Source: Phytophthora colocasiae
Lineage: Eukaryota; Oomycota; Peronosporomycetes; Peronosporales; Peronosporaceae
Length of the DNA: 64,000 nucleotides
Direction: 5' to 3'
NCBI GenBank assembly: GCA_018806915.1
Contig: JAGKQI010000052.1
Location: 434,001 to 498,000, forward strand
A model generated the notes under the pieces. That model was not told the DNA's origin. It saw only the letters and a program-made list of their open reading frames with translations, and ran no database searches. The first letter of the stretch is position 1, and the number at the start of each line of letters is the position of its first letter. A program made the translations under genes and the position numbers. Below, one piece after another: positions 41,155 to 51,342 of the stretch.

Positions 41155-42018
41155 GAACATGCTGCAGTGATGGCAGTGATCCGAACACTGCTACGGCAGA
41201 ACAGTGAGGACTCGGAAGACGAATCGGACGACGACTCCCAGGGCAACAGCGAGTACGAACGTCTAGCACCTCGGTTCAAAGTCCTGGGAGAAGCTGAGGC
41301 GGTTGAACTGGTCGGGAAAGTCTTGAGTGACGAGCATCTCATGCCTCAGCTAGAGGACTGTAAACTGGGCAACGCAGGCACGAGAAACTACGTCTTGGAT
41401 CTACCAGAAGATATCGACGGTATCCCTAGTTTTCCAGTTCCGAATAATGAGACGGATCGAATCGCTTCTGCAAAGGCTTGTGGAATGCTACAACTTGCCA
41501 ACCGTCTTGCTCCGGAAGATAAAGAAGCAGAGGTACAAGGAAAGAAACCTGATACCCAAGACCTGGAGCTGTTGTGCCGCTTGGCTGTCAAAACTTTGGG
41601 CTGTACATACTCGTTCGTGACGGTCATGAGTGGGAAATACGAGCACATTTTGGCCGGAACCAACGCGGCTCTCGCCGGTGCTGCTGTTCCTCGGGAACAA
41701 ACAACATGCCAGCATGCTCTTATGACACCTCATCCTTTCATGGTGGCTCACCATGAAGCAGACGTCCGCTTCCACAACCAAGGGACTGTAGCCGCGATGA
41801 ACATTCGATTCTATGTCGGTTTCCCGGTTCAAATTCCGGTTGTTGGCGGTGGACCTGATGATCCACAGATGACGGTGGGGATGATATGCTGTGTTGACTC
41901 AAAGCCCAGAACGGAGATCACTCGCACTCAATACGCCACAATGAGTCGACTGGCTAGTACTGCCAAGACTTTCTTACTACAGAAGAGTTCCCAGCTACTA
42001 TTAGAAGCTCGACCTTAG

Positions 42019-42340
42019 GAGAAGTGTGAATACATTTTGTCCCGTTGAGGCTTGAAGTCCACCGATAAAACAGCAAAACGGCCAGCGCTAAACAAGCATC
42101 CAGGTCTGACCAGTAACATCCCCAATTTATCCACGTTTTAAAACTGCTGCGCTGTTGAAAGTACTTCTCGCCTTACTACTCTCAAGAACTTCGGTGCCTG
42201 TCCGGCCTCATCCTCACTTCAAGGGTGAAACTTCTACTGAAGTCAACCGCATGATGCCGTTTCTGTCTCAAATGTGGCTTTGAAACTCACTTCACACCTC
42301 ATTTCCGAACTTGCAGGACCCCATACCGAGAAATACTAAC
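42019..42340. other. Intergenic between genes C and D
   Basis: 322 bp. A short motif CGATAAAA (42061-42068) lies ~45 bp after the gene C stop and recurs after genes D and E. It should contain the 3' end of gene C and the promoter of gene D; no clear core promoter was seen. Confidence 0.35.
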
Positions 42341-44698
42341 ATGAGTCTAACCAAGATGCTGGAGCAGGCTAACAGACGCCGACAACGTTCCCAGCTCTCA
42401 CATTCCAACAGCTTCAAGTTCGACGTGAGTCCGTCCATTTCTCGCCTTGATAACGATGTCGCCGATGAATTCGACGCTGAATCCGACCTCAGCAGACTCT
42501 ACCAACTCCCATCTGAAGCGCACATGCTCCAACGCGCCAGAGAAGCCCACAGTAACGTCGACTTTAAAGCTCTTTCAACCGGACTCGAACAGGGAGGACC
42601 GTGGCAACGTGTGGAAGCTGTAGATCAATTCGTCGTCTTTAAACGTCTACCCACTGCAAACACTAAAGATGAGCGGCTTCCAGGACTTGAAGTCATGTGT
42701 ACTGGGCATCTCGATGCCAGTCTGGAAGAAGTGGCGAGTGTACTACGCTCCAATTCCGAGACTGATCATAAAAATACTATGGAAGGACTACACAAGAAGA
42801 GCTTTATCTTCGGATCTATGGATCGAGAAGTCCCATGCTCGATCGTCGAAGCAAATCAAGAGGAAGACACGAACGAGCAGCTCACTACGAAGACCAGCAG
42901 CTTTTTACGATCCACACTCTTCGGACACAATGAACAATGGTGCTACTACGATTTCTTCCAACGAAAGCCGGAACGAGACGGGTTCACCATCTCCCAGTGC
43001 GCTTTACCCCCTTGCGAGCCAACTCCAGGCCGTTGTGTAGGGGAAAACGCACGTGTAGATCAACTTCACGGCCTGAACGCAGCGTATCTAGTGAATAAAC
43101 TACCGGATCAAAAGGGACTGCAAGTCGTGTACAACGCCTGGTTCAATGACATAGGCAAAGACATTGAAACTGCTACTATCTGCAGTAGTAGTTCCAATCG
43201 AGAACGATGTTCCATGGTAAGCGTTGATTCGACTTCAAGCTCGAGCTTTCTCTCTTCCTCATCCGTTAGTGATCGAAGTTTCCTCAGTCGAAGCAATGAA
43301 CGTGATCGAAGAAGCATCGCTTCTAACCCAAATCTTATGGGTCTCAATCAAGGTGCAGATGAGAAAGCTCAAATGCGTCGCTTATTGGCATTGGGTCATG
43401 GTTTAACGAAGCTTCCAGACCTCATACGTCGCCGCCGATTTGGTCTTCAAGTTCCAGCAGATCTTGACGCTATTCAAGTGGAAAACACACGGTGTCCATG
43501 CTGTACACACAGCTTAGCACCTGTGAAAATGTCGTTATCGATGGCTGCTTCTGCCCTGTCGAAGCGCAGCCTCAGGTCATTGAAATCCGATACAAGACGT
43601 TGTTATCTCTGTGGTTACCTCGTGTGTATCAACTGCTGGAGTGCTGAGTACATGGAGAGTACCGTTGGACGTGTAGCAGCTATTGTGGTGTGTACAAGAT
43701 GCTACGCCAGTGTGAAAGCTTGTGATTTCTCGGAAGCTTTCGCTCCAGGGGAAGATAATAACCGTGGACCTGTTGAAGTGGTGGAGGATGAGAACAAGAA
43801 CTCTTTGGCTCCGTTATTAACCGAATTCCTATCTACTGCATTGATGAACGAATCGGCCAGTAGCGAAGACCGAGCTGCTGTGTATGCTGTTGTCCGGACG
43901 CTTCTAAGTGAATCTGGTGGAAGCTGCAGTGAAACCGAGTATGAAGAAGGGATCGATGAACCAGTTACTGGAAATGTCTCGATTGTGGAGCTTGAGCGAT
44001 ATTTAAGTGACGAGCAGCAATTGCCTCAATTGGAAGCTTGTGTGTTCGCTAATTCCCAGCGACGTGGCTATCCGATAGCTCAACCGGATGACCCTGTTAG
44101 TATGGTGCCTCCAACCATTTACCCTCCCCATGAACAAGCCCGTCTTCAAGTGGTTAATGACAAAGGGTTAATGCTTCTCGCCATGCAGTTAGCGCCGGTA
44201 GATCCTGCACCTGACGCGTTCGAGAACGTCACCAGTGTCCGAGACCTTGACATTTTATGTCATCTCGCTGTACGAGCATCCGGTTGTCCCAATACCTTCC
44301 TGTCGATTATGGGAATCGAACACCTACACATTCTGTCATCTTCCAATCCAGCATTCCTCCATGCAACAATGCCACGGGAACATACTTGCTGCCAGCACAC
44401 TATCATGACATCGAAACCATTCATTATCTCGCACCCAGAGGCGGATGTTCGCTTCCACGAACTTGGAGCGATCAAGGCTTTGGCTACAAGATGCTACATG
44501 GGTTTCCCATTGACGGTATCTGTAAATAAAGACGGTGTGGAGACTGAAATGGCAATGGGAACGCTCTGCTGCGTCACCCCTCAAGCTCGCGCAGAGCTCA
44601 CACGCTCTCAATACGTGACACTTACGCGTATTGCAGATGCAGCATCCAGGTTGATTCAACTCAAGGCACGGCATCTACTACAAGAACAAGATGCTTAG
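42341..44698 (+). CDS. START-like/FYVE-like/GAF protein, gene D
   Basis: 785 residues from the ATG at 42341 (the frame is open upstream from 42311 but without ATG). START-like part about 60-270 with FGHNEQWCYYDFFQRK and VDQLHGLNAAYLV. A Ser-rich insert (about 290-335) follows. FYVE-like finger about 383-452: CPCCTHSL, RRCYLCGYLVCINCW, VVCTRC. Acidic linker about 500-545. GAF domain about 635-773 with PREHTCCQHTIM, HPEADVRFHE and TLCCVTP. Expected role: membrane-associated lipid-sensing or signalling protein in the cytosol or on endosomes, inferred from the domains. No intron or lesion. It is arranged in tandem with genes C and E and is closest to E by eye. The N-terminus MSLTKMLEQANRRR resembles that of E and H, supporting this start. 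Confidence 0.9.
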   Translation: MSLTKMLEQANRRRQRSQLSHSNSFKFDVSPSISRLDNDVADEFDAESDLSRLYQLPSEAHMLQRAREAHSNVDFKALSTGLEQGGPWQRVEAVDQFVVFKRLPTANTKDERLPGLEVMCTGHLDASLEEVASVLRSNSETDHKNTMEGLHKKSFIFGSMDREVPCSIVEANQEEDTNEQLTTKTSSFLRSTLFGHNEQWCYYDFFQRKPERDGFTISQCALPPCEPTPGRCVGENARVDQLHGLNAAYLVNKLPDQKGLQVVYNAWFNDIGKDIETATICSSSSNRERCSMVSVDSTSSSSFLSSSSVSDRSFLSRSNERDRRSIASNPNLMGLNQGADEKAQMRRLLALGHGLTKLPDLIRRRRFGLQVPADLDAIQVENTRCPCCTHSLAPVKMSLSMAASALSKRSLRSLKSDTRRCYLCGYLVCINCWSAEYMESTVGRVAAIVVCTRCYASVKACDFSEAFAPGEDNNRGPVEVVEDENKNSLAPLLTEFLSTALMNESASSEDRAAVYAVVRTLLSESGGSCSETEYEEGIDEPVTGNVSIVELERYLSDEQQLPQLEACVFANSQRRGYPIAQPDDPVSMVPPTIYPPHEQARLQVVNDKGLMLLAMQLAPVDPAPDAFENVTSVRDLDILCHLAVRASGCPNTFLSIMGIEHLHILSSSNPAFLHATMPREHTCCQHTIMTSKPFIISHPEADVRFHELGAIKALATRCYMGFPLTVSVNKDGVETEMAMGTLCCVTPQARAELTRSQYVTLTRIADAASRLIQLKARHLLQEQDA

Positions 44699-45395
44699 AG
44701 TGAAGTAACAGTAGGAAAAACTATTGGAACCACTTGTCATTTTGTGCTGAAGATGATGAAAGATACGCAACCAGGCTTTCCCTTCTAGCGCAAGACAGAG
44801 AGCAGATCGAGAAACCCGTCGATAAAAGTTTTTAATTCACGCAAAGTGAAACCTTTCTGAAACTTCTGAAAATGTGTCGATAATATCTACACGTTGCGTT
44901 GCCCTATCCTTTAGGCTCTGTTCAATCATGCCATTGAATTGATCAGTAGGGGGGGGACTTACCAAATGAAGGCTTCCGTTCTAAACGTCTCTAAAGTAGA
45001 ATTGAAACTCAATAGCACGCGCAGATGTAGGATGCAAGCTTTGCCATGGAACGAAGGCTTCCTTCATCGACAAGTGGTTAATGACCGGTATCACTGTCTA
45101 CTCGGAACTTTAGCCACGCGCAACCTCCGTCCACGCGTGTTTTCGATACAGTCACCGTTGAAATCTCCGGCCTTGTCCGGCGTTACAATTTCTTGCGTTG
45201 TAATCCGGTCACTTGAACTCTCCGGCGTCTCAAGCAATTAATGGTGAGATAAAAATGTAGTAGACGTTGATAACAATTGGCCTCAACTGGCCACAACCAC
45301 ATTCCCCATTTCATCATCAAACGCTTTCTTACAGAGTCCTCAGTACCAAAGGAGCAACGAACGGCTCGAATCTTCCACCCTGACCCTGAGTCTTC
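44699..45395. other. Intergenic between genes D and E
   Basis: 697 bp. CGTCGATAAAAG at 44818-44829 repeats the motif found after gene C. A G-run (GGGGGGGA near 44950) and several TCCGG words (45165-45230) are present. No supported gene. Confidence 0.35.
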
Positions 45396-47639
45396 ATGAC
45401 GCTTTCCAGGGTACGCACTATATTGGAAGAAGTCAACAACCGGCGTCGGGACTGGAATGGCTCTCAATGCAGCTCCAGCGACTACGATTTCAGTTTTTCT
45501 CAATCCTTTCTAACGCAACTAAGTGGATACGACACGGAAACGGAATATCCGAAATTCAAAGCTCCAAGTGATGCTGAAATGTTGGAACGTGCTCGAGCAT
45601 CGCATCAAAGCGTCGACTTTGAAGCTCTTTCTGCTGGTCCGGGACAGGGTGGACCTTGGCTCCGAGTGGAAGCTGCTGACCAATTTGTCGTGTTTAAACG
45701 TCCACCTTCAGCAGAAATGAACGGGAGTAAACTACCTGGACTGGAAGTTCTCTGTGCTGGCCGTCTAGAGGCCTGTTTAGAAGAAGTTTCCAGTGTTCTA
45801 CGTGCCAATTCGGACGTGGATCTTGCAAGTACAATGCAGGGGCTACACGCCAAGAACTTCATCTTCGGTTCTCTGGATCGAGATGTACCATGCTCAACTA
45901 GTTCTCAACAGGATGAAGATGTGGATACAAGCGAGCAGCTGAATGTCAAGACCAGTAGCTTCATGCGTACTAACATGTTCGCTCGCAATGAGCAATGGTG
46001 TTTTGCCGATTTCTTTCAACGGAAAAAGGAACGGGATGGCTTCACGATCTCTCAAAGAGCTCTACCCCCTTCGGAACCTACACCTGGAAGGGTTATTGGA
46101 AAGAACGCACGAGTGAATCAGCTTCATGGACTCAACGCGTCATATTTAGTTGACCAACTTCCGAATCGAAAAGGTCTACGGGTTGTGTACAACGCCTGGT
46201 TCGAAGAACCCAAGGATATTGAGACTTCGTGTACCAGTAGCTTCCAGAGCATGTCCAGCTGCAGCCAAAGTTCGAGGTTAAGTGGTTTATCAACAACCAG
46301 CAACTCGAGTATCTCGGATGAACATGTGGACTCGAAAGCTCAGCTTCGGCGGTTATTATCCTTAGCTCACGGTCTCACCAAGCTTCCAGAGCTCATTCGG
46401 CGTCGGAGATTTGGCTTTCAAGTTCCTGTGGATTTTGAGGCACTTCAAGTCGCTAATGCCCGCTGTCCGTGCTGTACACACAGTTTAGCACCTGTGAAAA
46501 TGTCCTTGGCAATGGCAGCTTCAGCTATTGCTAAACGCAGTCTCAAGCCCCTGAAAATGGACATGAGAAGGTGTTATCTCTGTGGTTATCTCGTGTGTGT
46601 CGACTGCTGGAGTGCTGAGTGCATGGAGAGCACTGTGGGGCGTGTAGCTGCTATTGTGGTGTGCAATCGATGTCATGCCTGCGTTGAGGCTTGCGATTAC
46701 TCGGAGGTCTGCGCAGATAATAACAGCAACCACCGAGGACCAGTAAAGGTTATTGAAGATAACCCCGAAGATTCCGCAGCTCCATTACTGACCGACTTCC
46801 TTTCTGCTTCGCTGTTAAACGCCACTGAAGAAACAGACCGTACTGCAATACTGTCCGTCATCCGGTTGCTTCTGCGTCAAGCAGAAGCCACTGAGAGTGA
46901 GAGCGAAAGCGATTACGAACTGGAAGAGGTTGGGAATTCCTTCAACGAGAACCAACCGCCCCTCGAGGCTTGTGTATTAGCAAGCGCAGAGCGACGGGAG
47001 TATTTAATCGATCTGCCGGAGGATCCATCTACTATGGTGCCGGCCGCTGTGATCCCAAGCCATGATGACGAGCGTTTGAAGGTCGTTGCCGATATGGGGT
47101 TGCTATTACTCGCTTATCAAATTGCCCCCCTTCACTCTATCCCCGACTCTTTCGATCACGCCTGCAATGTTCGCGATCTGGATTTATTGTGTCAACTAGC
47201 AGTACGCGCAACGGGCTGTACTGATTCTTTCGTGACGGTCATGGGGGTTAAACACAACCACATTTTAGCAGCTACCAACCCTGGTTTCCTTCACGCTGTA
47301 GTTCCCAGGGAACAAACTATCTGCCAACACACGATCATGACTACGCGACCATTTGTAGCGACTCACCCGGAAGCAGACGTCCGGTTCCATGAGATCGCAG
47401 CGGTGAAAGCTTTATCCATCCGTTTCTACGTCGGATTTCCAGTTACAGTACCAGTTTTCGATGAGTTCGGGAATTTCGAGACAGAAATTCCAGTGGGGAC
47501 ATTGTGCTGTATCGACTCGACAGCTCGTTCGGAACTCACGCGATCACAATACGCAACCATGAAGCGCCTCACAGACATCGCATCCAGGCTCATTCAACTG
47601 AAAGGACGGCAAGTACAGCAGGAAGTAGCTGTCCCTTAA
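45396..47639 (+). CDS. START-like/FYVE-like/GAF protein, gene E
   Basis: 747 residues, ATG at 45396, no intron. START-like part with FARNEQWCFADFFQRK and VNQLHGLNASYLV. FYVE-like finger about 354-425: CPCCTHSLAPVKMSL, RRCYLCGYLVCVDCW, VVCNRCHACV. The linker is rich in Glu/Ser (SESESDYELEE). GAF domain about 595-738 with PREQTICQHTIM, HPEADVRFHEI and GTLCCIDS. No lesion. The arrangement and sequence make it a tandem duplicate of gene D, diverged well beyond the near-identity of copies A and B. CGATAAG near 47751 echoes the downstream motif of C and D. Confidence 0.9.
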   Translation: MTLSRVRTILEEVNNRRRDWNGSQCSSSDYDFSFSQSFLTQLSGYDTETEYPKFKAPSDAEMLERARASHQSVDFEALSAGPGQGGPWLRVEAADQFVVFKRPPSAEMNGSKLPGLEVLCAGRLEACLEEVSSVLRANSDVDLASTMQGLHAKNFIFGSLDRDVPCSTSSQQDEDVDTSEQLNVKTSSFMRTNMFARNEQWCFADFFQRKKERDGFTISQRALPPSEPTPGRVIGKNARVNQLHGLNASYLVDQLPNRKGLRVVYNAWFEEPKDIETSCTSSFQSMSSCSQSSRLSGLSTTSNSSISDEHVDSKAQLRRLLSLAHGLTKLPELIRRRRFGFQVPVDFEALQVANARCPCCTHSLAPVKMSLAMAASAIAKRSLKPLKMDMRRCYLCGYLVCVDCWSAECMESTVGRVAAIVVCNRCHACVEACDYSEVCADNNSNHRGPVKVIEDNPEDSAAPLLTDFLSASLLNATEETDRTAILSVIRLLLRQAEATESESESDYELEEVGNSFNENQPPLEACVLASAERREYLIDLPEDPSTMVPAAVIPSHDDERLKVVADMGLLLLAYQIAPLHSIPDSFDHACNVRDLDLLCQLAVRATGCTDSFVTVMGVKHNHILAATNPGFLHAVVPREQTICQHTIMTTRPFVATHPEADVRFHEIAAVKALSIRFYVGFPVTVPVFDEFGNFETEIPVGTLCCIDSTARSELTRSQYATMKRLTDIASRLIQLKGRQVQQEVAVP

Positions 47640-47828
47640 TCCGAGATAAGTCAAGTCTGAAGTAGTTTTCCATTGAAAAAGATGTTTGATTTCGGACACC
47701 GAAATCTAGCTAACGTTCCGACAGGCGGACGTACTATCTGAGCACTTCCGGCGATAAGTTTGAGGTCTTGATCGGTTAAAGTATCGGCACAAACGCTTAT
47801 TCCTTGTTCAGTACAGGACAGTGAAGTC

Positions 47829-49536
47829 ATGAGTCTTAGGGTGGTATGGGGGGTGCTGGAGAATATGGGGAAGCATCGACCGAGTTATCCGTGGAGTTCC
47901 CATCCCCAATCGAACGAGGTTTCGGGCTATTCAACCGAGCGAGACGGATGATACTTACAGTTCTCCAACCCAAAACAAATCCCTTTCAGACACAGAATTA
48001 CTGTCACGAGCTCGAGGTCTCCATAAATGTATTATTTCCGCGTTGACTGCTGGCCCAGGATCCTGGAAACAAGTTGAAGCTGCTAACCGCTTTGTACTTT
48101 TCCGCGATGAGAAGAATAAAGTACCAGAGGTTTTATGTGCTGGACGAATTGACGCATCACAAACAGGTTGGGCGACGGAGCAAGCCTCCACTACAGAAGA
48201 CAAAAATTAGTTTTCACTACTGCTATCGAGGAGATCAGCAGCATCTTGTGTCCACAAAGCGAAGATGAACACAACTCGGTGATGACATCGTTGCATGAAA
48301 AGCGCCTTCTTTTCGGCTCTCTTGAACGGAGTGTCATTTGTGAGAACCAAGAGGAATTCCAACGTGATGGAGAGCAACTTAGTGTGAAGACCAGTAGCTT
48401 TGCTCGATCCTCTTTGTTTGGCTGCAATGAACAATGGTGTTACACGGATTTCTTTCAGCGGAAAAACGAACGAGATGGCTTCACCGTGTCGCTGAACTCC
48501 CTTGGACACGACGAAGCTACTCCGTCAAAAATGACGAAGGCCCAATCTCGTGTGGATCAATTGTACGATTTAACCGCTTCGTATCTCGTCGACTTGGATT
48601 TAGGAAGCAAAGGTCTTCGGGTCGTGTTTAACGCCAAGTTCTTGAACAATGTCCCAAACCAATCTACAGTAGTAGTCCTAAAACCGATACAACAGAGCTC
48701 AAAGCTCAAGCACGTCGACTGTTAGTACTCGCCCGAGGAGTGACAAAGCTCCCGGTGCTGGTACGCAGTCGTCGATTTGGCTCCACCGACGAAGAGAATG
48801 AAGATGTAGCCATTCTCGAACGTGCTGACGCTCAAGCGATCGCCAAAGTGGATCAGTTCTTGAAAGATGAAAACAACATCCCTCTTCTTGAAGCTTGCAA
48901 ACTCGGAAACGCTGAACAACGTAATTACGTCCTTGACTTGCCTGATGACCCAGTAAACTCCGTTCCTCGTGGTCCGATCCCAGAAAATGAAAACTGTCGA
49001 CTCTCAGCAGCCAAGTCTGCCGGACTTCTAATGTTGGCCGACCATCTTGCACCTTCGGAGCCCAATGATACTCCAAACCATCCCGTAGATGTCCGGGACT
49101 TAGAGCTCATCTGCCAATTGGCAGTCAAAACCATCGGTTGTGCGAATGCCATGATCTCCGTCATGAGTGCAAGTCACGAACATATTTTGGCATCGACCGA
49201 TGTTAAGTTCGCTGGAGCTGCAGTGCCGAGAGACTATACCATGTGCCAACATCAGTTGATGTCCCAAAATCCGTTGATGCTGATCCATCCAGAGGCGGAC
49301 GTTCGGCTTCAAGCTGTTCAGACTGTCAAGGCGTTGTCGCTCCGTTCGTACATCGGCTTCCCTGTTAGTGCACCGATCTTGGATGATCTTGATATGGGTC
49401 AGATCGTAGTAGGGACGCTCTGTAACCCCACCACGAACTCACGCGCTCTCAGTACGCTACGATGTAGAACCTCGCACGCACAGCTTCTCAACTGGTGCAG
49501 ATCAAGGCACTACAGCTTCAACAACACGTCAAGTAA
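47829..49536 (+). pseudogene. START/FYVE/GAF gene F, decayed and lacking the finger
   Basis: Starts with ATGAGTCTT as in paralogues but meets a stop at about 47951. Family sequence then appears in pieces: SDTELLSRARGLHK and TAGPGSWKQVEAANRFVLFR (from ~47992), EISSILCPQSEDEHNSVMTS (from ~48225), FGCNEQWCYTDFFQRK, VDQLYDLTASYLV, all before a break near 48720. The frame 48740-49460 begins KLPVLVRSRRFGS, which in the paralogues directly precedes the finger, but jumps straight to the acidic linker, so the FYVE-like domain of ~70 residues plus its neighbours is deleted. The GAF part (PRDYTMCQHQLM, HPEADVRLQ) then loses frame at GTLCN near 49420. Multiple lesions make it a pseudogene. Confidence 0.82.
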
Positions 49537-49572
49537 CACAGAATATCCATACAGTTTGTCATTTTCTCGTAC

Positions 49573-50961
49573 CTATCCTCTGCCTATCATGTGTCCTGGC
49601 CAGTTCAGTGCGTCTTCCTCGTCTTCGTCGAAGTGGTTCGTTGTGTCGGGTAAAAGTCTGGCCAGGCGTCTACAGAACTCCCGGCTTTCGTCACATTTCC
49701 GCTCTAAAACGGCGAGTTTCACGTTCACATCCGCCTGCGAGCTTGATTTTTTACTGCGTGGTTCCTGCTCGTGCTCTGGATCGTGAGGAGACCCAAAAGC
49801 GCCTTCAAGCTGCTGTAGCCACTCCTCTTGTTGCGATAATTGCAACCGCACGCGAGCTTCCAGCGCTGCCCGTTGCCGAGCTTCTTCCGCCAAAAGTTCC
49901 TCAAAAGATCCACTCAGACGCGCCAAAGAAGCTTCATGTTCGCCTGCAAGTGCTGCTAGCACTGCGTTTGAAGAAAGAGCATCCTGTGTATCGTTACTTC
50001 CATTTCCAGAAGCTTTTCCAGCTGCGAGGTTACTCAAAGCAGCGTTAAGTTCGGCCATCAGATCCTTGTGTGCCTCAGCCGTTGCCTGCTGCACCTTAGC
50101 GTCCACTTCATCCCTTAGCGATTGCACCAAATGCTTCACAGGACTGTGCTTGCCTGGTTTCCCCGTCGGAATCCCTAACACCTTGGCTATCTGAGCTAAT
50201 TGCGACTGGAACGCGCTCTGTCGTCCTTCTAACGTCGAAATCCGGTCACTCAACACGGTAGCAGTCGACTGATCCACCGGTGGAGGAGGTGCCTGCTTGA
50301 ATTGCTGCTTGGGCACAAACGGCGCCGCATTGGCACTCCAGTTGCCATTATTCTGCGTGGATTTAACGTTCACTCGGCCGACCTCAATTGCTGTCGGAAT
50401 GCTGTGCTTGGTCAGCTCCAGCACCTGATTCTGCAACGCCTGCATCTGCATTGCCATCTCTTGCATCTGAACTCTCATTGTGTCACAGGAGCATCTGCAT
50501 CTGCTCTGATTCTCCTGCACGCCGTCACCAAGATGCCGTTGTACCGTGCTCAGCACTAAATGCTCTAAAGCCTGTGCGAGCTCAGAACTTTTACGCGTAA
50601 CCTGTCCCACAGCCGGTGGAGCATGTACAGGTTCCTGTCGTGGTGGAGAAGGCGCGGGTAGCCCAGGAGCTCCTCTCCGAGCCGCGTAGAATCCTGTGGG
50701 CGGGTGACCGGGTGGCGCGGCGGTCGTAGACGTCGTCGGCGCTGGACGGAACGCCGGTTGAAGATAGGACAAGTACGAAGGAAGAGCTTCTTCCTCTCGC
50801 TCTTCTTCAGCTGGTTCCATCCTGTTCCAGAGCGCGCGTGAGTCTGAAGCGCCAATTGTGCCATGCGACGACGATTGACTGGAGCCGGCGAAGCCCCACA
50901 CGCCATCGCGCGTAGCGGCGGCGTCTTCGTCTGCTGAAAGTTCCCGACTATTAAGCCACAT
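49573..50961 (-). CDS. Coiled-coil protein of unknown function
   Basis: 462 residues, ATG at 50961, no intron. The first ~130 residues are Pro/Ala/Ser-rich and likely disordered. About 135-200 contains two cysteines in CRCSC and a heptad-like Met/Gln/Leu stretch, VQMQEMAMQMQALQNQVLEL. A second predicted coiled coil runs from about 235 to 330 (SDRISTLEGRQSAFQSQLAQ), and a third from about 365 to 410 (EEARQRAALEARVRLQLSQQ), followed by an acidic end, DTTNHFDEDEED. No enzyme motif or membrane segment. It converges with gene F (36 bp between stops) and lies upstream-to-downstream with gene H on the same strand. A structural or cytoskeletal role is a guess; I do not recognise the family. Confidence 0.75.
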   Translation of the reverse strand: MWLNSRELSADEDAAATRDGVWGFAGSSQSSSHGTIGASDSRALWNRMEPAEEEREEEALPSYLSYLQPAFRPAPTTSTTAAPPGHPPTGFYAARRGAPGLPAPSPPRQEPVHAPPAVGQVTRKSSELAQALEHLVLSTVQRHLGDGVQENQSRCRCSCDTMRVQMQEMAMQMQALQNQVLELTKHSIPTAIEVGRVNVKSTQNNGNWSANAAPFVPKQQFKQAPPPPVDQSTATVLSDRISTLEGRQSAFQSQLAQIAKVLGIPTGKPGKHSPVKHLVQSLRDEVDAKVQQATAEAHKDLMAELNAALSNLAAGKASGNGSNDTQDALSSNAVLAALAGEHEASLARLSGSFEELLAEEARQRAALEARVRLQLSQQEEWLQQLEGAFGSPHDPEHEQEPRSKKSSSQADVNVKLAVLERKCDESREFCRRLARLLPDTTNHFDEDEEDALNWPGHMIGRG

Positions 50962-51342
50962 AGAGGAAGCGCTGGCGTATACTATGGAGGAGGTTTAAGG
51001 CCGCGGAGATCACTAGGAGAAGCAGGACAATGGCGCGTGCTGGTGCCAAGATGAGAGACAAGTCGACGACCGGACGGGTGGCCGTGATATCAGTCCGAAA
51101 GAAACACTTGATGTTTGTATGCTCGATAGTTAAGGAGTGCAACGGCGGCATGTCCCGGTGTTGGGGTGTGAACAAAGCGACTACCTATTATATCGCTTTT
51201 AAGAGGTTATTAGGTTTAAATCAACTGATCACTGCTTTACTGTAAGGGATCTCATATTCCTCGTCACATGTTGTGAAGAGATAACGCACTTCTCATCATA
51301 ATTATCTACATGAATTAATACTTCTAGTATAGTTGTCTACTG
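50962..51342. other. Intergenic, nothing recognised
   Basis: 381 bp between the start of the coiled-coil gene and the stop of gene H. It should hold the coiled-coil gene promoter. Only short chance frames. Confidence 0.4.

Larger units (their letters stand above)
34962..42018 (+). pseudogene. START/FYVE/GAF gene C, interrupted by copia element 2
   Basis: The two coding parts are 34962-36391 and 41160-42018. The copia insertion duplicated GAACA (36387-36391 and 41155-41159). Counting one copy, the frame is continuous over 763 codons, so the gene seems to have no other lesion. Part 1 encodes the START-like region (GHNEQWCYYDYF, VDQLHGLNASYLV) and the FYVE-like finger with NTRCPCCTH, KRCYLCGYLVCAECW and VVCTRC (about residues 349-420). 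Part 2 encodes an acidic linker and the GAF domain (PREQTTCQHALM, HHEADVRFHNQ). As it stands, translation runs from gene C into the LTR and stops at 36431. The closest relative by eye is gene H on the opposite strand at 51343. The first ATG is taken as the start because it gives an N-terminus of the same style as its paralogues. Confidence 0.88.
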
